This document shows, in pieces, positions 44,908 to 57,453 of a stretch of DNA of 64,000 nucleotides. Source of the DNA: Tubulanus polymorphus (Eukaryota; Nemertea; Palaeonemertea; Tubulaniformes; Tubulanidae); contig NC_134025.1 of the NCBI RefSeq assembly GCF_964204645.1, forward strand, positions 1 to 64,000, in the 5' to 3' direction. The notes beneath the pieces were generated by a model, which saw only the letters and a program-made list of their open reading frames with translations, ran no database searches and had not been told where the DNA came from. Position numbers and translations under genes: made by a program. Each line of letters begins with the position of its first letter. The stretch's first letter is position 1.

Positions 44908-46969
44908 ATGTCGGCTCATGATGATTTACCATTTAAAGCTGAATACGCAAAAAGTGGAAGAGCTTCGTGTAAATCATGTAAAACATCGATTAGTAAAGAT
45001 TCATTAAGACTCGCTGTTATGGTGCAGGTAACAATTACCCGTTCCTGGGCCCCAGCATCATCTTGCGCCCCCTCGGCCTCGCTCGGTGGGGCTGTGGGCT
45101 GGCAAACTCAAATTGTCAGTGCCCTGGGCCCTGCAAACTGTCGGCGCTCAAGGGCCAGCGCTGCAAAACTCACAAACTCAAAGTTTCAGTTTGCGAGTTT
45201 TGCAGGGCGGAGTGCTGACAGTTTCACTGAAACTGTCAGCGCTCCGGGCCCTGCAAACTGTCATTTTCAGCACCCCCCGGCCCAAAAAACTGTCATGTCA
45301 GTGTCAGTGACTGTCAGTACCCCCTGAGCCCAGGGGACCCCGCTCCCGCCCGGGCTCAGTACAATTCTACTCTATTAATGTGTTCATTTATTTGTAATTT
45401 CAGTCTCCTGCATTTGATGGAAAGGTAAGATTAGAATCTGGAGATAATAAATTTCAGATTTGAGTTTAAATAATGAATTGTTGTAATTGGCGACTGTTTA
45501 GATTCCGAACTGGTATCATGAGAAATGTTTCTGGAATCGAGCTAGAGTTAAAGCTTTCACCGATATTCATGGATTCGATTCATTACGTTGGGACGATCAG
45601 AAAAAAATCAAGGATAAACTCGGATGTGAGTTATCAGTTATTGAATTCATGAACAATTATGATATATAAACTGTGATATTTGTACTCTATTTGTAGTAAA
45701 CAGTGGTTCAGGAGACTCGGCCAGTTCCGAATCAAATGCTTACAAAGATTATAAGGTTGAATATGCAAAAACAGGACAAAGTAAATGTAGAGGATGTGAC
45801 GATAAAATAGGCAAGGTACGTTAACCCTAGCCTGGTCTAACCCTAGCCTGGTCTAACCCTAGCCTGGTCTAACCCTAGCCTGGTTTAATCTAGCCTGGTC
45901 TAACCTAGCCTGGTCTAGTCTAGCCTGGTCTAGTCTAGCCTGGTCTAACCCTAGCCTGGTCTAGTCTAGCCTGGTCTAACCCTAGCCTGGTCTAGTCTAG
46001 CCTGGTCTAGTCTAGCCTGGTCTAGTCTAGCCTGGTCTAGTCTAGCCTGGTCTAACCCTAGCCTGGTCTAGTCTAGCCTGGTCTAGTCTAGCCTGGTCTA
46101 GTCTAGCCTGGTCTAACCCTAGCCTGGTCTAGTCTAGCCTGGTCTAGTCTAGCCTGGTCTAGTCTGATTGATTGTATTGTATTTGTAGAGTTTAGTTCGT
46201 ATATCTAAGAAGGAATATACAAGTTTCCGAGCTCAGATGTACGGTCCGGCCGATGAGTGGCATCATGTTGACTGTTTTGTTAATAAACGTGATGAGTTAG
46301 AGTTCTGGAGCAGTATGGATGTAACGCTGTAAGTCAAATGTCTAATCTGTCTGTTCTGTCTAATCTAATACCTGTCTAATCTGTCTGTCCTGTCTAATCT
46401 AATACCTGTCTAATCCGTCTGTTCCTGTCTAATCCGTCTGTTCCTGTCTAATCTGTCTGTTCCTGTCTAATCCGTCTGTTCCTGTCTAATCCGTCTGTTC
46501 CTGTCTAATCTGTCTGTTCCTGTCTAATCCGTCTGTTCCTGTCTAATCTGTCTGTTCCTGTCTAATCTGTCTGTTCCGGTCTAATCTGTTCCTGTCTAAT
46601 CTGTCTGTTCTGTCTAATCTAATGCCTGTCACATTGTGTGTTTTGAGTTTATTTGTAAATTATATTTTGTAGAATTCCTGGTTTTCATGTGTTGAAGAAA
46701 GAAGATCGAGACGAATTGGTGGAGAAAATTGGGAAAGGCGACCCGTAAGTTTATGACCTCTCCCTCCCCTCCCCTCTACCTCCTCCTCCCCTCTCCCCCT
46801 CAACTCGAGTCCATCATAAATATTGTTGACTGATTCAGGAAAAAGAGAAAATCTGAAAGCAGCAAAACTGAACCGGCTTCTAAAAAGATGAAAACAGAGG
46901 ATGTAAAAATAGAGGCAGCTTTGAAGGTAATGTTTCAAACTGCAGTGAAGTTATATTAATGAGTCGGTC

Positions 46970-47037
<68 letters not shown>

Positions 47038-50000
47038 TTTGTAGAAACAAAGTGAATTATTGTGGAAAACAAGAGATGATTTACAGAAAACTGTCAGTAA
47101 TAACGCATTGAAAGGATTACTGGAATATAATAAACAGGAATTACCAGCAGGAGAATCAAGGGTTAGTCTCTCCCTCTCCTCCTTCCTCCCCTCCCTCCTC
47201 TCCTCCCTCCTCCCCTCCCTCCTCTCCCTCATGAATACCAGCAGGAGAATCAAGGGTTAGTCTCTCCCTCTCCCCCCTCCTCCCCTCCTATCCCTCATGA
47301 ATTACCAGCAGGAGAATCAAGGGTTAGTCTCTCCCTCTCCTCCCTCCTCTCCTCCCCTCCTCCCTCTTCTCCCTCTCTCCCCTCCTCCCTCCTCCCCTCC
47401 CTCCTCTCCCTCATGAATTACCAGCAGGAGAATCAAGGGTTAGTCTCTCCCTCTCCCCCCTCCTCCCCTCCTATCCCTCATGAATTACCAGCAGGAGAAT
47501 CAAGGGTTAGTCTCTCCCTCTCCCCCCTCCTCCCCTCCTATCCCTCATGAATTACCAGCAGGAGAATCAAGGGTTAGTCTCTCCCCCTCTCCTCCCTCCT
47601 CTCCCTCTCTCTCTCCCTCTCCCCCCTCCTCCCCTCCTATCCCTCATGAATTACCAGCAGGAGAATCAAGGGTTAGTCTCTCCCTCTCCTCCTCTCCTCC
47701 CTCCTCCCTCTTCTCCCTCTCTCCCCTCCTCCCTCCTCCCCTCCTCTCTCTCCTCCCCTCCTCTCCCTCATGAATTACCAGCAGGAGAATCAAGGGTTAG
47801 TCTCTCCCTCTCCTCCTCCTCTCCTCCCTCCTCCCTCTTCTCCCTCTCTCCTCCCTCCTCTCCTCCCTCCTCCCTCTTCTCCCTCTCTCCTCCTCTCCTC
47901 CCTCCTCTCGGCCACTCCCTCTTCACTCTCCTCCCTCCTCTCATAAATTACCAACAGCAGAATTGGGTTTGTGAGTTAAATATCTGATAAAGAAACTGTT
48001 TATTTCAATGAATGGATTTATTTTTATATTGTGTAGTTATTGGATCGTGTTTCTGATGGAATGGTGTTTGGTGCTCTTAAACCATGCCCGGAGTGTAAAG
48101 GACAGCTTGTTTATAGGTATAGTACAGTACTCCCGCCGACAGGGGGCGCTAGTGTCTCTATCGAGGGTGTCTTGTAATATTGTGTTATATAGTTCTACAG
48201 GTGGCTATGTTTGTACCGGAAATATATCAGAATGGACTAAATGTATGTATGTCACTAAAACACCGCAGAAAACACAGTTTAAAATTCCTACCGAATATAA
48301 GGATGTTGATTGCCTGTAAGTATTATTCAAACTTCTGTGTATGAAATTTTCCTGTTGATTAGAATCACCCTCTAAATCTGGGTCCAGTTGCTTAAAGGTT
48401 GTTTAAAGTTAACCAGTGGATAGTTGACATAGTGACAATTAAAAGTTCATTGTTACTATGGTATTTATCCACTGGTTTAACCAACTTTTGAACAACTGAC
48501 CCCGAGATTATATAAATTGGATACTCAGCGGAGGTGAACGAATATCTTGACAACTCCTTTTTCTCTGATTTCAGGAAGAAATATAAATATGTGAAACGAG
48601 ATCGAATATTCCCGAAGGAGACGGCGATGAGTTCCACGTCGACCGGACCAATCAGCTCCGCATCCGATCCAACTCAATCGGCGTGAGTCAGTTAAATTAA
48701 CTCCCGATTCAATCGTTAAACATCGATTTAAACTGTTATATTTTCTCTTCAGAGCAAGACCCGATAAACCGTTGTATAATCTGAAGTTTGTGTTGTGCGG
48801 TAAATTCTCTAAACCGTCAGGTGAATTAAAGAAATCAATCCAGGATCTCGGAGCGAAGATCACTAGTAAAGTGACGAAAGATATCGCTGCAGTGATTTCT
48901 AATAAAGGTAGCGCCACTAGTTCCCTCTTCCCCGCTCGCCACTGCTCTCTATATGAAGGGTTTTAAACATAACTATGTATATATATATATATATATATTT
49001 ATAGATGAAATTGCGGCTATGTCGACTCAAATAGCGTCTGCTCAGAAACTCGATATACAAATTGTTGATGAGGAGTTTATAACAGCAGTCGTTAAAGGAG
49101 GTTGTGTGGAGCTGATTAAAAAACATAACATTTCATCGTGGGGCGCTGATGTAAGTATCAATCTGCTGAGATACCACATCTCAGATACCGCAGTATCTCA
49201 GATATCACAGAATCTCAGATATCACAGTATCTGAGATATCACACCATCTGAGATATCGCAGAATCTGAGATCACAGAATCTGAGATATCACACCATCTGA
49301 GATATCACAGTATTTGAGATACCACAGTATCTGAGATATCACAGTATCTGAGATATCACAGTATCTGAGATACCACAATATCTGAGATACCACAGAATCT
49401 GAGATATCATACCATCTGAGATATCGCATAATCTGAGTTATCACAGTATCTGAGATATCACACCATCTGAGATATCGCATAATCTGAGATCACAGAATCT
49501 GAGATATCACACCATCTGAGATATCACACCATCTGAGTTATCTCAGTATCTGAGATATCGCAGAATCTGAGATATCACAGTATCTGAGATATCACAGTAT
49601 CTGAGATACCACAGAATCTGAGATATCACAGTATCTGAGATACCACAGAATCTGAGATATCATAGTATCTGAGATGTCAGCAGGAGAATACATTGAATGT
49701 TTTCTATATTTCAGCCTGCTAGTAGAATCGGTGATGCCTTAGAAACTCCTAATACTAAAAGTGTTGGCAAAAGTTTCGCTTCAGCCAAATCTAAGTCAGC
49801 AGGTAAAATAATCAATACCACTACATGTACGTCATGTATTGATTTCACATGTAACATGTACGTCATGTATTGATTTCACATGTAACATGTATGTCATGTA
49901 TTGATTTCACATGTAACATGTACGTCATGTATTGATTTCACATGTAACATGTACGTCATGTATTGATTTCATATGTAACATGTACGTCATGTATTGATTT

Positions 50001-53000
50001 CACATGTAACATGTAGGCCTATGTCATGTATTGATTTCACATGTAACATGTATGTCATGTATTGATTTCACATGTAACATGTACATGTAATGATTTCACA
50101 TGTAACATGGCTGTTTCGATATTTTATAGATGCTCATTTTACGAAACATCTACCGAGTAAAGTGAAGATGATGGTAAAAGGTGGCGCTGCAGTAGATCCT
50201 GATTCAGGATTAATGGATAAAGCTCATATTCTACAGGACCGAGGCGGGGACCCGATGAGTGTCGTTCTAGGAATGGTCGATTTAGTGAAAGGAACCAATT
50301 CCTATTATAAATTACAGCTATTAGAATCTGATAAAGGAGCGAGATATTGGGTGTTTAGATCTTGGGGTCGAGTTGGAACAACTATTGGTAATAACAAGCT
50401 GCAAGCATTCAATAGGTCAGTCTCACTCTACTCTCCACGCATGGTGGTGGTACACTGTGCCACTCCTCCGACTGTGGTGGTGGTGCTGTGCCACTCCTCC
50501 GACCGTGGTGGTGGTACTGTGCCACTCCTCCGACTGTGGTGGTGGTGCTGTGCCACTCCTCCGACCGTGGTGGTGGTACTGTGCCACTCCTCCGACCGTG
50601 GTGGTGGTACTGTGCCACTCCTCCGACTGTGGTGGTGGTACTGTGCCACTCCTCCGACCGTGGTGGTGGTACTGTGCCACTCCTCCGACCGTGGTGGTGG
50701 TACTGTGGCACTCCTCCGACCGTGGTGGTGGTACTGTACCACTCCTCCGACCGTGGTGGTGGTACTGTGTCACTCCTCCGACCGTGGTGGTGGTACTGTG
50801 CCACTCCTCCGACTGTGGTGGTGGTACTGTGCCACTCCCCCGACCGTGGTGGTGGTACTGTGTCACTCCTCCGACCATGGTGGTGGTACTGTGTCACTCC
50901 TCCGACCGTGGTGGCGGTACTGTGCCACTCCTCCGACCGTGGTGGTGGTACTGTGCCACTCCTCCGACCGTGGTGGTGGTACTGTGCCACTCCTCCGACC
51001 GTGGTGGTGGTACTGTGCCACTCCTCCGACCGTGGTGGTGGTACTGTGCCACTCCTCCGACCGTGGTGGTGGTACTGTGCCACTCCTCCGACCGTGGTGG
51101 TGGTACTGTGCCACTCCGACCGTGGTGGTGGTACTGTGCCACTCCTCCGACCGTGGTGGTGGTACACTGTGCCACTCCTCCGACCGTGGTGGTGGTGCTG
51201 TGCCACTCCTCCGACTGTGGTGGTGGTACTGTGTCACTCCTCCGACCATGGTGGTGGTACTGTGTCACTCCTCCGACCGTGGTGGCGGTACTGTGCCACT
51301 CCTCCGACCGTGGTGGTGGTACTGTGCCACTCCTCCGACCGTGGTGGTGGTACTGTGCCACTCCTCCGACCGTGGTGGTGGTACTGTGCCACTCCTCCGA
51401 CCGTGGTGGTGGTACTGTGCCACTCCTCCGACCGTGGTGGTGGTACTGTGCCACTCCTCCGACCGTGGTGGTGGTACTGTGCCACTCCGACCGTGGTGGT
51501 GGTACTGTGCCACTCCTCCGACCGTGGTGGTGGTACACTGTGCCACTCCTCCGACCGTGGTGGTGGTACTGTGCCACTCCTCCGACCGTGGTGGTGGTAC
51601 TGTGCCACTCCTCCGACCGTGGTGGTGGTACTGTGCCACTCCGACCGTGGTGGTGGTACTGTGCCACTCCTCCCCACACAGATGGGGAAATCTTTCCATT
51701 CTTCTACCTATAATTTTGTGTTCAAACATGAATGAATTGGAGAATTTGTAAATGTCGCCATGTTTTCACATTTGTCTTCTTTATTGTTATGTTTTACCAT
51801 TATTTTAACTGTTTTATTTGTTGCAGCAACAAAAATGAAGCAATTCGAGATTTCCAAAGTTTATACCTGGATAAAACCGGTAACGACTGGTCGGATAGAA
51901 AAAACTTCCAGAAACAACCGAACAAATTCTATCCACTCGAACTGGATTTTGGACAAGATGATGAAGATGAATTAGAATCAGTTTCAGCAGCGAAATCAAA
52001 CTCTAAATTACCGAAACCGGTCCAGAAATTAATCGAATTGATTTTTGATATCGAAACGATGAAAAAAGCGATGCTTGAATTTGAGGTATCCGAGAATTTT
52101 CAATCTTTATCGTTTTCTAAAATCTGAAATTCTCCTAAAACGTCGTGAAATATTTTGTAGATCGATTTGAAGAAAATGCCGCTTGGAAAACTATCGAAGA
52201 ATCAAATTGAGAAAGCGTATAAAATATTGACAGAATTGAATAAATTAGTTGAAGGAGGTGGAACAACTACTAAATTCCTGGACGCTTCAAACAGATTTTA
52301 TACTTTAATTCCTCATGATTTCGGGATGAACAAACCACCGTTACTGGATACAGCTGATGTGATTAAGGTATTCACCACTAGGGGGTGTTAATTCGTCGTT
52401 ACTATAGCGACGATTATAAATTGATTGTTGTACATGTTTTAGGCTAAGACGGAAATGTTGGATAATTTGTTGGAGATTGAAGTGGCTTACAGTTTACTGA
52501 AAGGTGGAAATAAAGGCAAAGATCCGATTGATGCACATTACGCTCAACTTAAAACTGATATGGAGGTTAGTACGGTTTAATTGATTGTTAGTTAGGGTTA
52601 ACGTGAACCTGGTTTAGTTTAGAGTTTTCACTGATATTTTTATGAGGTGTTTATTTGATTTTCAGGTGATGGATCAAAAAAGTGATGAATTCAAACGATT
52701 GGTTGAATATGTGAAAAACACACATGCTACGACTCATAGTGGATATAAACTAGATGTTAAACAGGTACGCCTCTCTCCTCACCTATCTACTCACCTCCCT
52801 CTACCTCTCCCCCTCACCTATCTACTCACTTCCCTCTTTCTCACCTCTCCCCCTCACCTCTCTACTCACCTCCTCTCTACCAACCTCACTCTCTACCTCC
52901 TCCCCGGCCTCTCTCATCACCTCCTACTCACCTCTACCTCTCCCTCACCTCTCCTCAACCTCGCTTATAACCTCTCACTCTGATTGTCTCCACAGATTTT

Positions 53001-53964
53001 CAAGGTTGAGCGTGAAGGTGAAACAGCGCGTTATAAACCGTTTAAACAATTAGACAATCGTCAGTTATTGTGGCACGGATCGAGGATTACAAATTACTGC
53101 GGTATTTTATCACAAGGATTGAGAATCGCTCCTCCTGAAGCTCCTGTCGTAAGTTCAACCACCTCATTATTCACACTGTGGTTTCCTGTGGATGTATTTA
53201 GACTGGTTTCCTGTGGATGTATTTAGACTGGTTTCCTGTGGATGTATTTAGACTGGTTTCCTGTGTATTTATATTTATAGACCGGGTATATGTTTGGTAA
53301 AGGTGTCTATTTCGCTGATATGGTTTCTAAAAGTGCTAATTATTGTCATGCGTCGAGATCGAATCCGACCGCATTGTTGATGCTGTGTGAGGTGGCGCTT
53401 GGAAACATGTAAGTATCGGCTGTGAGGGCAATGTCATACTACACAACAATTACATCATTAATTCACTCATCTTTAATTCACTCATCTTTAATTCATTCAT
53501 CTTTAATTCATTCATCTTTAATTCACTCATCTTTAATTCTAGGTACGAGAAAAAACAATCTGAGTTCATTACAAAACTTCCTAAAGGCAAACACAGCACT
53601 AAAGGTAAGGTTAAAAAGAAGGAATGCTCCAGATTCGCTCGATAGGGAGGACTGCTCCTGATAACCGATATATATTGATGATTGATAGGTTTAGGAAGGA
53701 CTGCTCCAGATAGTTCTCAATCATACACTACTGATGATGGAGTTGTGATACCGATGGGGAAAGGTGTCGATTCTAAAGTCGATGGATCAAGTTTATTGTA
53801 CAACGAGTATCCTTTTATCAAAGTATCGCCCTCTATAGGTGACCGAATGAACGAACAATCATTTTGGATCCTTAACACAGTTTTATTACAGATTCATTGT
53901 TTATGATGTCAGTCAAATTAATATCAAATATCTGCTACAAACTGAGTTTATTTGGAATTGTTAA
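44908..53964 (+). CDS. PARP1: Poly(ADP-ribose) polymerase 1
   Basis: Nuclear DNA-break sensor that makes poly(ADP-ribose) from NAD+. Twenty-four exons: 44908-45027, 45404-45424, 45502-45625, 45697-45815, 46189-46328, 46673-46744, 46839-46926, 47045-47161, 48037-48115, 48193-48315, 48575-48682, 48753-48907, 49005-49150, 49715-49802, 50130-50415, 51827-52085, 52161-52367, 52443-52565, 52665-52764, 52996-53148, 53281-53408, 53543-53604, 53689-53806 and 53892-53964 (1002 residues, human 1014). Domains in order: zinc finger 1 (ASCKSCK...HEKC), zinc finger 2 (SKCRGC...HHVDC), a basic nuclear-localisation stretch ([18 protein letters not shown]), the third zinc domain (CPECKGQL...CTG), BRCT ([19 protein letters not shown]), WGR ([12 protein letters not shown]), the helical domain, and the catalytic fold. 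The His-Tyr-Glu triad is intact: LLWHGSR, SKSANYC and LLYNEFIVYD. Nearly every intron carries a repeat array. Confidence 0.98.
45816..46168 (+). repeat. 15-bp repeat, PARP1 intron 4
   Basis: About 23 units of ctagcctggtctagt alternate with a ctaaccctagcctggt form. The array starts within 15 bp of the splice donor. Confidence 0.95.
46332..46630 (+). repeat. 20-bp repeat, PARP1 intron 5
   Basis: About 13 units of ctgtctgttcctgtctaatc occur, with a few shortened copies. Confidence 0.95.
46976..47034 (+). repeat. (ATTG)n microsatellite, PARP1 intron 7
   Basis: About 14 copies of the tetranucleotide attg lie just before the acceptor at 47044. Confidence 0.96.
47162..47955 (+). repeat. Exon-derived repeat in PARP1 intron 8 with copied splice donors
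   Basis: The last 20 or so bases of exon 8 (accagcaggagaatcaagg) plus the donor gttagt recur in the intron at 47237, 47304, 47420, 47487, 47554, 47653 and 47777. A decayed copy lies at 47950. Copies are separated by CT-rich spacers of 40-100 bp. The first copy of the motif, at 47143, is the true exon end. Confidence 0.93.
48136..48151 (+). promoter_or_regulatory. CTCF-like core motif in PARP1 intron 9
   Basis: ccgacAGGGGGCGCTA matches 14 of 16 positions of the CTCF core. Related but weaker sites occur at 54021-54036 (14 of 16), 36076-36091 (12 of 16) and, on the minus strand, 3163-3178 (13 of 16). Function is inferred. Confidence 0.35.
49155..49678 (+). repeat. 18-bp repeat, PARP1 intron 13
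   Basis: About 30 units of tatctgagatatcacag and variants. Each contains the short dyad gatatc. Confidence 0.94.
49825..50112 (+). repeat. 31-bp repeat, PARP1 intron 14
   Basis: About nine units of catgtaacatgtacgtcatg followed by tattgatttca. The acatgt and acgt cores are palindromic. Confidence 0.94.
50440..51678 (+). repeat. 31-bp minisatellite, about 40 copies, PARP1 intron 15
   Basis: Units of ccgtggtggtggtactgtgc plus cactcctccga, with a few 28-bp and 33-bp variants. A block of about 360 bp (from the gtgtcactcctccgaccatg unit to the tggtacactgtg unit) is duplicated near 50860-51175 and 51230-51545. The array lacks stop codons in several frames. Confidence 0.97.
52768..52992 (+). repeat. 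CT-rich low-complexity tract, PARP1 intron 19
   Basis: Irregular ctcacctctctac-type repeats fill the whole intron up to the acceptor. Confidence 0.85.
53160..53278 (+). repeat. 24-bp repeat, PARP1 intron 20
   Basis: Four copies of gactggtttcctgtggatgt(attta) immediately precede the acceptor at 53280. A separate 19-bp repeat (attcactcatctttaattc) fills intron 21 at 53455-53540. Confidence 0.92.
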
Positions 53965-54624
53965 AAACAGACTCCGAGGAGGGGAACATAGCGCATTTAT
54001 ATATCACAGTAATCAGCATGACACCAGGGGGCGTTACATGTACTTAATGGTTCCGATATAGAAACCACTCACTTTAATTAATTGTAATTGACATTTTTAA
54101 TTTTTTTTTTTTGCTCAATCGCTTTGAATTATTGATTTATGATCTATATTTCATAAATAAATAAACGGCTTCAGTGCATTAGATTTAATATCAACGTTTG
54201 TTAGTTTTGTCTCGGACTCCTCAATCACCTCCTCAATCCTCTATCCTCCCCTCTCTCCTCTCCTCTCCTGAATGCTGTCTGCTGCATCTGTTTAAACTCA
54301 ACCACAGAAAGAAGAACCAGAGGAAGAAGTTTTTTCTGTACTGGCATTTAATATTAGTTTATTATAATGAGATCACAGAGTATTACATTAGGAAGAATTA
54401 CTACAGTGCTGCCACCTTTATTATACTCCCTTTACCAATTCAAACATTTGTTCAATTAAAACTATTTCACCGAACACAAATCTATCTTAATACTGATTGG
54501 TCAATCATCAAACATGGACACAGCTGATTGGTCAATCACTGGGCATGGACAGCTGATTGGTCAATCAACGGGTATGGACACAGTTGATTGGTCAATTCTG
54601 AGCACGACAGACGTGATTGGTTAA
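53965..54624. other. Convergent PARP1/FH spacer
   Basis: Contains both 3' UTRs. At 54493-54625 about five units of tgattggtcaatca with a ggacacag linker occur; each carries an ATTGG (inverted CCAAT). A likely PARP1 AATAAA is near 54157. No gene is seen. Confidence 0.6.
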
Positions 54625-57453
54625 TCAATCATCACTAGGTCCAATCATATGTTCAGGACACACCCACTGATCGAACTGTTGTTCTGTAAGTAGATGTAAT
54701 TCTACTGCAGCCTGTTTCAGAGTCTGGTGATGCTGATGGGCGTGTTTAGCAATTTTAGCTGCATTATCGTAACCGATATACGGATTCAATGATGTCACTA
54801 ACATCAGTGATTCGTGCATCAATTTATCGATTCTTCGCTGATTCGCTTTGATTCCTGAGATACAGTTTTTAGTGAATGAATTCAATCCGTCTGCCAACAA
54901 TCGAGCGGATCGTAAAACATTACTCACTATCAACGGTTTAAATACGTTTAATTCAAAATGTCCGCTAGCGCCACCTACAGTCACCGCAACGTTATTACCC
55001 ATTATTTGAGCAGCAATCATCGTTATAGACTCGCATTGAGTCGGATTTACTTTACCTAGAAATACAATACACAATACATTACAATACATAACAATACAAT
55101 ACTGAGTACAATACAATTTACAATACAATATGTATCATAACAGATGTTTCTTTATGATTCCTGTTTTATGAGTAATTATATATTTTACCATGAATATAAT
55201 TCAGGTAATAAATGTTTTATTGAACGCACCTGGCATGATGCTACTTCCTGGTTCATTCTCCGGTAAACTGATCTCTCCTATCCCACATCTCGGACCCGAT
55301 CCTAACATTCTTATGTCATTAGCTATTTTCATGATACTGACAGCGATCGTATTGAGAGCTCCGTGAACCTCAACGAGGGCGTCTCGCGCTGCTAGGGCTT
55401 CAAATTTATTCGGAGCCGTTATAAATGGTAAACCTACAAGCAGACAAACCTCGAGTTAAACCTCAATTTCCCATCATTAATAACAGAATCTGAAATGGTT
55501 TCTTTCAGTAAAACAAACATAGAATAGAAACAGATAAAAGTGTATTTTTTAACCTGTCTCCAGAAAGAGCCTCAGATCTTGATCCCGCAAACAAACCTGT
55601 TAATTCAGCAATTGTCTTCGCCATTTTCTCAGCAAAACCTTTCTTCGAATTCAATCCCGTGCCTACAGCAGTGCCACCTGCTGCCAGATGATATAACCGA
55701 GGAAGAGTTGATTCAAGACGCTCGATACTGAACTCTATTTGTTGAGTATAACCGCTGAATTCCTGTCCTAACGTTAGAGGAGTCGCATCCTTAAAAACAA
55801 TCAATACCTCATTCATATCTGAACTAAGGCTCCCTTTTTGATTGTTCTCATCCAGAAAAGGAATTTACTTTCAATTGCTACATTTTGAATTGTTCCGTCT
55901 CTGGCAACAGTAGAAATATTCTACAGGGAAGAACATTTCATCATCGAGAAATGCCCAATCATAAAGACACAGATATTGAGGGGTTTACCTGAAGATGTGT
56001 CCTGCCGATTTTAATAATATTGGAGAATTCCTGAGTTTTATTATCTAAAGCTTGATGTAAAGTTTGTAAAGCAGGTATAACATGTTGTGTGACCTCAATA
56101 GCTACAGCTATATGCATCGCAGTAGGGAATGAATCATTGGAGCTCTGTGAAATAGAAAACAGTGTGAAATAGAAATACAGTGTGAAATAGAAAATAAGTT
56201 TAACAAATTTAATGATCTCCATACGAACTGATCCCCACTTACACCCCTTCCCTGTGGACTGGTTCCCACATACACCCCCTGTAGACTGGTTCCCATGTAC
56301 ACCCCTCCCCTGTAGACTGGTTACCACGTACACCCCTCCCCTGTAGACTGGTTACCACGTACACCCCTCCCCTGTAGACTGGTTTCCATGTACACCCCTC
56401 CCCTGTAGACTGGTTACCATGTACACCCCTCCCCTGTGGACTGGTTCCCACATACACCCCTCCCATGTAGACTGGTTACCACATACACCCCTCCCCTGTA
56501 GACTGGTTACCATGTACACCCCTCCCCTGTAGACTGGTTACCATGTACACCCCTCCCCTGTAGACTGGTTCCCATGTACACCCCTCCCCTGTAGACTGGT
56601 TACCATGTACACCCCTCCCCTGTAGACTGGTTCCCATGTACACCCCTCCCCTGTAGACTGGTTCCCACGTACACCCCTGTAGACTGGTTTCCACGTACAC
56701 CCCTGTAGACTGGTTGCCACACACATACCTGACTCTTATTAACATGATCGTTAGGATGAACCGGTTTCTTGCTGCCTAAAACTCCTCCTAGTTTCTCAAT
56801 CGCTCGGTTACTGATCACTTCATTCATATTCATATTAGTTTGAGTTCCGGATCCTGTCTGCCAAATCACTAACGGGAAATGATCGTTTAAATCTCCGTTT
56901 ATTACCTACAACAATCAGATATGATAGTTACCGTCACCGTGGTGATTAGTTAGCGGGTGAGTGAGTGAGTAGTGTTTATACCTCATCAGCCGTTTGAATA
57001 ATGATCTCAGAAATACGTGAATCTAAACCTGCATCAGAATGATTGACGATAGCAGCAGCTTTCTTTAGTATCGCTAGAGCTCGAATTACCTGAAACTATA
57101 TATATATATATACAACACTGGAGTCATTAGAGAGTCCCATACAGGAGTCATTAGAGAGTCTCTCACAGGAGTCCCATACAGGAGTCATTAGGGAGTCTCT
57201 CGCAGGAGTCACACCCTGGGGAGTCACTGTATCAGTACTCTGTGGTGTATGAATGGAATATGAATTCACTTACAGGCATACGTTCTGAGTTACGGTCACC
57301 GATTGGAAAGTTTTTAATCGATCTTGCGGTATTAGCTCCGTAATATTTATCAGCTGGAACCTCGATAGTTCCGATACTATCAGATTCAAGTCGATATTCC
57401 ACCGTGGACGAGTCTCCATTCATCATAACTGAGCCTGCTGAACCTGAACTCAT
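54625..57453 (-). CDS. FH: Fumarate hydratase (class II)
   Basis: Converts fumarate to L-malate, in the TCA cycle and in the cytosol. Exons 57453-57274, 57089-56982, 56905-56729, 56144-55989, 55789-55597, 55433-55230 and 55055-54625 encode 482 residues. Motifs include [50 protein letters not shown] and the family signature GSSIMPGKVNP. The visible start ([20 protein letters not shown]) has no mitochondrial presequence. A possible splice acceptor (taattacag) lies about 20 bp upstream of this ATG, with the frame open between, so a mitochondrial isoform may use an upstream exon that I could not identify. Exon 5 ends at 55597 rather than at a later GT because only this keeps the [15 protein letters not shown] frame. 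LPGAT1 is divergent, 1.1 kb away. Confidence 0.97.
56240..56727 (-). repeat. 31-bp minisatellite, FH intron 3
   Basis: About 16 units of cccctgtagactggttacca plus tgtacacccct. The array runs to the splice donor at 56728. Confidence 0.95.

Noticed and set aside
50373-51735. Long overlapping open frames of 150-450 codons on both strands
   Set aside because: The 31-bp unit lacks stops in most frames, so the frames are repeat artefacts inside PARP1 intron 15.
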